From contig JBBHKE010002600.1 in NCBI GenBank assembly GCA_037447655.1, positions 62,001-126,000 of the forward strand: a DNA stretch of 64,000 nt, read 5' to 3'. The stretch is from Zygnema cylindricum. Lineage: Eukaryota > Streptophyta > Zygnematophyceae > Zygnematales > Zygnemataceae. The position numbers and the translations under genes are program-made. This document shows positions 58,641 to 64,000 of the stretch, one piece after another (positions within the stretch are counted from its first letter, which is position 1; each line of letters starts with the position of its first letter). The notes beneath the pieces were generated by a model. It searched no databases. It worked only from the letters and a program-made list of their open reading frames with translations, and was not told where the DNA came from.

Positions 58641-59625
58641 ACCTTAAAGAGAATATCAAAACCCTTAGAAGGGGTGTCAAGAGGAAATACGTCAAGGAGA
58701 AGTTTGTACACCATCCTAGATGGACCCCCAGTAGAAAGATGAGACGCCAAATCAAAGTTGTAGTAAATGCTTCCCTCTCTTAGCTGAACGAGTCAAAGGG
58801 ATCATAGACTTCTACGAAAGAGAGGATCTCTTCATGGGCAAGAGGATTCAACAAACGTAAAGCCTCAACGGTGGCCTTGGAAGACGGAGATGGTTGTAAA
58901 GGTCGAAGGGCACGAGCAACCCAGGAATACTCGCTTGTAAAACCATGGTGGACTGCCCGATGCAACCGCGTTGTCGAGCTTGGGAGCAAGCACGACATTG
59001 AGAGGGGGACATGGAAAGACTTATGACACGATTTCTATGCTTTTGCTGCAAAGACTCCGAGTCCCCTTGCAAAAACCGTTGACACCATGCCTTAGTCTCA
59101 CGAGCTCCGCTTGCACCCCCTCTCGGTGGCAAAACCAAAACCCAAAGTGGGAATAAGAAAAGCAGGTGCCACGCTGAGTCATTGGTGATGTTGGTGGCCA
59201 ATAAAGCCAAAGGGAGTCGAAGAGCTGCTTGGACAAATTCACGAAGATTGTTGGGAATACAGTGTAGAGCCTAGGCCGAGGATAGCCTAGGTGGTAACAC
59301 CCAAAGTTGTCTAAGCGTCGAACTTAGTCCTAATCACTAGGAGAGGGTTGTTGGCGGACACTTGAGGGAGGACGATGACCTTTGGTGAGGGGCGAAATTG
59401 CTTAGGGGTTAAAGAACACGACTTCAAATGTCTCGACAAACACCCCCCCTCGAATATAAAACTTTTCACAGTGAGGGCACGGCACCCGAAGAGGACTACG
59501 ATTTGATCAAGGGGTCAAGCCATCTCGGTGAGTGAAGGAGCAAAAAGAGAGGCATTGGGGGCGGGTGGGTGAACATGTGAGTATGAAAGCAAATGTGGAG
59601 AATGCTCCCCAAAATGTGGGGAACG

Positions 59626-59931
59626 TTAAGGTTTCATAGGATTAGGAGGAGGCAGTGGGCATGAAGATGGGGATGGAATAGGGTTCGTTCGAGTTAGGAG
59701 GGGCACACGCTCGTTGGGTTGGTCATCCCCACATGGGTTTGTGCAAGGGCTTGCAATTGTTGATGGAAGGGTACATTCGGGTAAGGGTAAGGTGCGGAGG
59801 GGGTGAGTGATGGTATGGGAGGTGTGTGGTGGAGGGGTAAGGGTCTCGTCTGAGATGTCCAAACAAGGCCGAGCACTTTCCGAAAAAGATGGTGAAGGGG
59901 AGCGCGACGCCCGCCGCTTGTGAGGGGCCAT
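59626..59931 (-). pseudogene. N-terminal open frame of the LINE
   Basis: Starts MAPHKRRASRSPSPSF, basic then Pro/Ser/Thr-rich, no further motif. It stands between the 5' monomers and the conserved N-terminal LINE region, as an ORF start would. Confidence 0.4.
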
Positions 59932-60239
59932 AACATAAAAAAAGGCAAAGGATGTCAAGCGTGCGTGCTCTCTCGCGCTATGTAAGGGCGAAATTTGCCC
60001 AAAAATCTCCTTTTGGTTGACTCAATCTGTTGAGAAAAGAGTGAAATGAAAGAGGAATTTTGGATGCCAGCTAGAAATAAATGGAAAACCCAGAGGCCAT
60101 CGATAGGCACGCGAAATTTGACATTGGAAAATGAGAAGAAAAAATGGAAAAAAACAAAACAAGACGGCCAATGCTGGCAAGTACCGTGGGCGCTACAGAA
60201 AAAGAGGAGAGTTCATAAGCCAATTTGTATGGAATAATA

Positions 60240-60900
60240 CAGATTGTACTAAACACTGGTGGTTGCGCGCGAAATTTGGCGCTAGATAGGAGATGGGAAG
60301 GTAAAAAAATCCTAGTGGGAAGCCATGGCTGAAGCTTCTAGAAGGTCGACGGCTAAAAAACAATTCCCTCAAATACGAGTTGAGCTTCACGTAACAAATT
60401 AGTAAGTGGAAAAATCTCGATGCATGATTAATGGCACACCAAATTGGGCGGCCAAGATGGGAGAAGATGGCTCGAAGAGGTAAGAAGGAAATTGGCCAAA
60501 ACAAGCGATCAACGACTAAAAAGTATTTCCCTCAAATACGAGCTGAGCTTGACGTAAGAAATTAGTAAGTGAAAAATCTTGATGTGTGATTAATGGCACG
60601 CCAAATTGGGCGGCCAGGATCGTAGAAGGTGGCCTAAAAAGGTAAGAAGAAAATCGGCCGAAACGAGCGGACTTGACATGCGGAAAACAAGATAGCTGAT
60701 GGGGTTGATTTTCCCACTAGTAGAAAGGTTTTGAAAAACATGTTCTTTAGAGTATCCGCACGCCAAATTTGACGTCGAATACACAAAAAGAAGGTCAATA
60801 AACTTTAAAAGGAAACCATGGCCGAAGCATTTGGAAGGCCGCCGGCGTAGCTGGAAAAAAGAATCAGCTATTGGAGCCACACTGTCAAATTGCAGCCTAC
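60240..60900 (-). repeat. LINE 5' tandem monomers, about 163 bp
   Basis: TTCCCTCAAATACGAG begins at 60,364 and 60,527 (period 163). Each copy continues with TTAGTAAGTG, ATTAATGGCAC and CCAAATTGGGCGGCCA. Further diverged units carry CCATGGCTGAAGC/CCATGGCCGAAGC and GGCCGNCGGC near 60,325 and 60,818. Confidence 0.7.
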
Positions 60901-61140
60901 CAATAAAAACCAATATAATGCTTGGGAGTTTGCTGTAGAAACTAATGGTTTTAAAGTATTTTCTAGGTCTGAAAAGAAATAAAGAAGCCGAGGCAGTCTA
61001 TCTCTAACTTCTCTCTCCAACTCTCAAAACTTGTTGCAGTCACTCAGAAATTGGAGAGGAAGCTAGAGCCATGGCTACCTAGGCTATCCTGAGGTTTACG
61101 GGAAATTTATATTAGTTAGGGTTTATTTATTTAAAAGGTA

Positions 61141-61983
61141 TGTGCCGGCGACAGGAATTGATCCTTGTACCTACCGGCCGACAGACAGGAAATAGCCGGT
61201 AGCCTTAGCCGTTAAGTCCAGGATTAATGTTACGTAGTATATAGTTTGATAATTATTTAAATATGTATACGTACGATAATTCATTTAACTGTAATAGATT
61301 ACGGGATACATAGATCCGATAATATATAAAGTACGGATTACGGTACGGACTCGAAATCAATACCGCGCATTTGTTTCGTAAGTGAAACAAACACCGCGCA
61401 TGTATTTATTACGGCTACGATTAAATCCGAATTTAATCGGACGGCCGCAATTAGCGCCGAGATCGCGGAGGAAGATTTTGGCGATTTGTGGCCATCGCCA
61501 CATCGGATGACGCGTGGCGAAATTACATTGGATCGTGGAATCTCCGGAGATTATGGCACCGAATCCGGATATGACATGTGTCGACATTTAGGCCATGTCG
61601 TACAATGTCCGTACCTAAAGTACACCGGCAACTGTACTTTTGCATACGGAACTCAATTCTGATTGGTTCCGTACATCAGTAGATAGAGTCTATGAGAGAG
61701 ATAGGACTTAGAAAAATTAGAAGATAGGACCCTCTCTCCTAGAGAGCTGAAGTACAAAAAGTCAACTTTGACCCTCCATAACTTACTGCTCAAGGGAGCA
61801 AATTCAGAGATTCTTTTTGCTATCGACTCAGGGGAGTCTTCCCTTCACAAGGGTGCAGGTGGTCAAGGTTTTTGTCTGCCAGGGTGGCAGTTATTTTTGC
61901 TGAAACACAAAGGGGTCAGGATTATCCTAGAGGCTTTTTGGAAGTTGTCTACTCTGAGGACTTATGGAGGTCTCAGAGTTTCA
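61141..61983 (+). mobile_element. 5' LTR of a Ty1/copia retrotransposon
   Basis: Starts TGTGCCGGCG and ends GAGTTTCA, directly followed by a primer-binding site. The 843 bp are collinear with the solo-LTR-like copy at 12,695-13,627. The 3' LTR lies beyond the window, so identity and age cannot be judged. Confidence 0.8.
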
Positions 61984-61998
61984 GGTTATGGGCCCACC
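61984..61998 (+). promoter_or_regulatory. primer-binding site matching the anticodon arm of initiator tRNA-Met
   Basis: GGTTATGGGCCCACC is the exact complement of the anticodon arm of plant initiator tRNA-Met (GGTGGGCCCATAACC), not of its 3' end. This half-tRNA priming is known from Drosophila copia and relatives. It abuts the LTR without a spacer. Confidence 0.85.
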
Positions 61999-62910
61999 CT
62001 CTAGGGTACCAATCTTTAATGGAACTGGCTTCATATACTGGGAAAGTATGATGATAGGAGCTCTATGCGAAAAAAGGTTTTGGGGGATAGTGAGTGGACG
62101 GTTGGGGCGTCCATCAAGTCTTAGAATTCCTCCAGGATTTGGAGGAACCAGATTCACCAGGAAAGAGGATCCACCTTCAACGGAGGAAACAAAAGAAGGA
62201 GAGGTGGTGGACAAAGGAAAGGAGAAGGAGGCGACCACACCAATAGCAACTGGTTTAGCATTCATGTCACCTATTCCGAGGAACGAGGAGAATGATATTG
62301 AAACCTGGGACTTCAACAATATGGCGGCAAAGCACTTCATCCTACGCCATCTCACTCAAGGACTTGCATGTTCTCATTTGCAGGTAGAAAGGGCATCCGA
62401 TCTTTGGATGGCTCTCATGGAGATGTACCGAAGTGGTACGATTCAGCAACAACAGTTGGCTGATCAGAAAGTTAAGGAGTATGTATACAAAGGGGGAATA
62501 TGTTGGATTTTTGCAATGAGTTTGCTACACTCTTCATGGAGCTAGAGAGTGCCGGAAAAGATTTTAGTGAAAAAGAAAAGGTTAATTGTTTACTGATGAT
62601 GTTACCTGATGAGTTCGTGAACATAGTTTACCGTGTGCAGGACTTGCCTAACTCAAGGTGGATATGGAACTCAGTGGTTGGGATGATTCTCGTTCAAGAG
62701 AATACAATTGAGATTCGAAGGGGAGGAAAGAGTGGCCAAGCCTTGGCAACAGCGACTGATTGGAGGAACAAGGATTCCCGAAAACCGGTCGGAAACTATG
62801 GGGGTAGGGAGAAGAAAAAACAGGCCGACGAGTTCGAACCAAGGGCTCCCAAAGGTTTATGTCATTTTTGTAAGAAACCAGGCACAATATGGCAGAGTGC
62901 ACTAAGCTAA
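61988..62910 (+). pseudogene. copia gag, frameshifted
   Basis: The frame opening MGPPSRVPIFNGTGFIYWE is the usual start of copia Gag (F-x-G-x-x-Y-x-x-W-like). The helical region continues to about 62,500, where one base is missing and the frame shifts to MLDFCNEFATLFMELESAG. A zinc knuckle CHFCKKPG is cut by another single-base loss near 62,882; the next frame supplies the remaining MAEC. Gag packages RNA in virus-like particles in the cytoplasm. Confidence 0.75.
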
Positions 62911-64000
62911 CCGAACTTCGGTTAAAGGAGGGGCAGACCGGTGGTACCCCGAGAGGAAAGAAAAAGGCCCTTGTCACACAGGTACTTAAGGCGGAATCCG
63001 AGGACGAGGACGATGAGCTTCTTTTGGATGAGGAGTTGGAGGCGAAAAATGAGGTCGAAATTCCACGAAGGCAAAAACGTGCTTACGGTGGATTCAAAAG
63101 TGAAGCAGGCTGGATTAAATATTCAAGTGCCTCCATGCACATGTGTAAGGATAGGCACCTGTTCACTAAGACAAGAAAGATTCCCACCGTAGAGATAGAG
63201 TACGGGGATGGGAGGATAGTCACCACTACTCTTGTAGGATCGGTAGATCTGAAAGTGTTAGTAGAAGGAAAGACATCCATATTAACATTCTCCGATGTAT
63301 TGTTTATTCCGGAGCTGAACAAAAATCTTATCTCAACATCAGTATTAGATGATAAGGGTTTTTTCACTAACACTAGGGAAGGAGTCTTTACTGCTAGTTT
63401 TGAGGAGGATGTCTATTTCATTGCTGAGAAAGGTAGCCATGGGATGTTTAGGCTGATCTTAAGTAATGAAAAGAAGAAACTTTATTATACTGGTGTTCAT
63501 GATATTATGATGTGGCATAAGAGGCTTGGGCATGTGAATCTAGATAAGTTAAGAGAGATGAAAAAGATGGGAGTGGTGGAAGGGATTCAGTTCAGTGAAA
63601 GTGATGATATAAGTGATTGTAGTGGATGTGCTCAAGGTAAAGCACACAGATTACCCTTTCCTAAATCAGCCACCTATAAGGGAGAAAAAAATTCTAGATC
63701 TAGTACACACAGATATTTGGGGACCGGCTAAAGTGCCCTCACCGAGGGGGAAGAGATTTATGATAACTATAACTGATGATTGGTCTCGGTATTCCCGGGT
63801 ATATTTTTTGAAAAACAAGTCCGAAGCTGAGGATTGTTTTAAACAATATAAAGCTTGGAGCGAAAAACTCCATGAAACTCCAATCAAGAGAGTAAGGAGT
63901 GACAATGGTGGAGAGTATACTTCTAACCAGTTTGAGGATTTTATGAGGGAAGATGGGGTTCAACACCAAAAGACAGTTCCAGAAAATGCGGAACAGAATG
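62889..64000 (+). pseudogene. copia protease and integrase region, incomplete
   Basis: After an acidic linker, the protease site reads WIKYSSASMHMC where copia elements have a D-S-G-A-S core, so the catalytic Asp is lost. The pre-integrase zinc domain is present (MMWHKRLGHVN; CSGCAQGKAH). An extra A near 63,690 shifts the frame; beyond it the integrase core continues with DIWGPAK, TDDWSRYSRVYFLK and RSDNGGEYTS to the window edge. RT and RNase H lie outside. Confidence 0.82.

Larger units (their letters stand above)
56806..60920 (-). mobile_element. decayed LINE (non-LTR retrotransposon)
   Basis: Reading right to left: 5' tandem monomers (60,240-60,900), a Pro/Ser-rich open frame from 59,931, an N-terminal conserved region (59,210-58,848), reverse transcriptase (about 58,620-57,960), a post-RT region and a Cys/His-rich C terminus. 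Frames shift and stops interrupt it, so it is inactive. The 3' edge is not defined by a visible poly(A) tail or target duplication. Confidence 0.75.

Overview
The window is nuclear DNA of a green-plant-type eukaryote. It holds intron-rich genes with GT-AG splicing, a gene for a pTAC5-like plastid protein, a methyltransferase of a plant-specific-looking family, and Ty1/copia and LINE elements. A G8-domain (CEMIP-like) gene pair is not something I associate with flowering plants. Together with long TE-filled introns, it makes a streptophyte alga such as a charophyte, or an early-diverging land plant, more likely than an angiosperm. The species cannot be fixed from the sequence alone.

Layout. 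1-369 is the 3' end of a G8-family gene (copy 1, + strand). 370-11.6 kb is a mosaic of non-autonomous DNA transposons and small satellites. 11,812-21,367 is a second, tandem copy of the same gene. It spans at least 12 exons and carries frameshifts and a stop codon, so it is called a pseudogene. Its introns hold a solo-LTR-like copy of a copia element and a tandem pair of hAT-like elements. 22,778-25,848 is an almost unbroken island of MITEs that abuts the 5' end of a pTAC5-like gene (25,898-30,573, +). 33,421-36,571 (-) encodes a METTL13-like methyltransferase that has only the C-terminal half of the family architecture plus large low-complexity insertions. 46,701-53,963 (-) is a complete nine-exon methyltransferase gene whose exon phases all agree; four of its introns contain MITEs, and intron 1 is essentially one MITE. 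About 56.8-60.9 kb (-) is a decayed LINE with RT, a Cys-rich C-terminal region and 5' tandem monomers. 61,141 to the end (+) is the 5' part of a copia element with LTR, a half-tRNA-type primer site, gag and integrase.

Four superfamilies of small DNA transposons can be separated by target-site duplications readable here: TA (family A, mariner-like, at least 15 copies), TWA/TGA (families B and D, PIF/Harbinger-like), 8 bp (family C, hAT-like) and about 10 bp (family E, Mutator-like). The host genes do not form a pathway: one is a plastid nucleoid protein, one a probable eEF1A-type methyltransferase, one a methyltransferase of unknown substrate, and one a secreted G8/beta-helix protein family.

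Single-base frameshifts occur in the G8 copy, the METTL13-like gene, possibly the pTAC5-like gene, and three times in the copia element, while the nine-exon methyltransferase has none. Decay and assembly indels cannot be told apart here.
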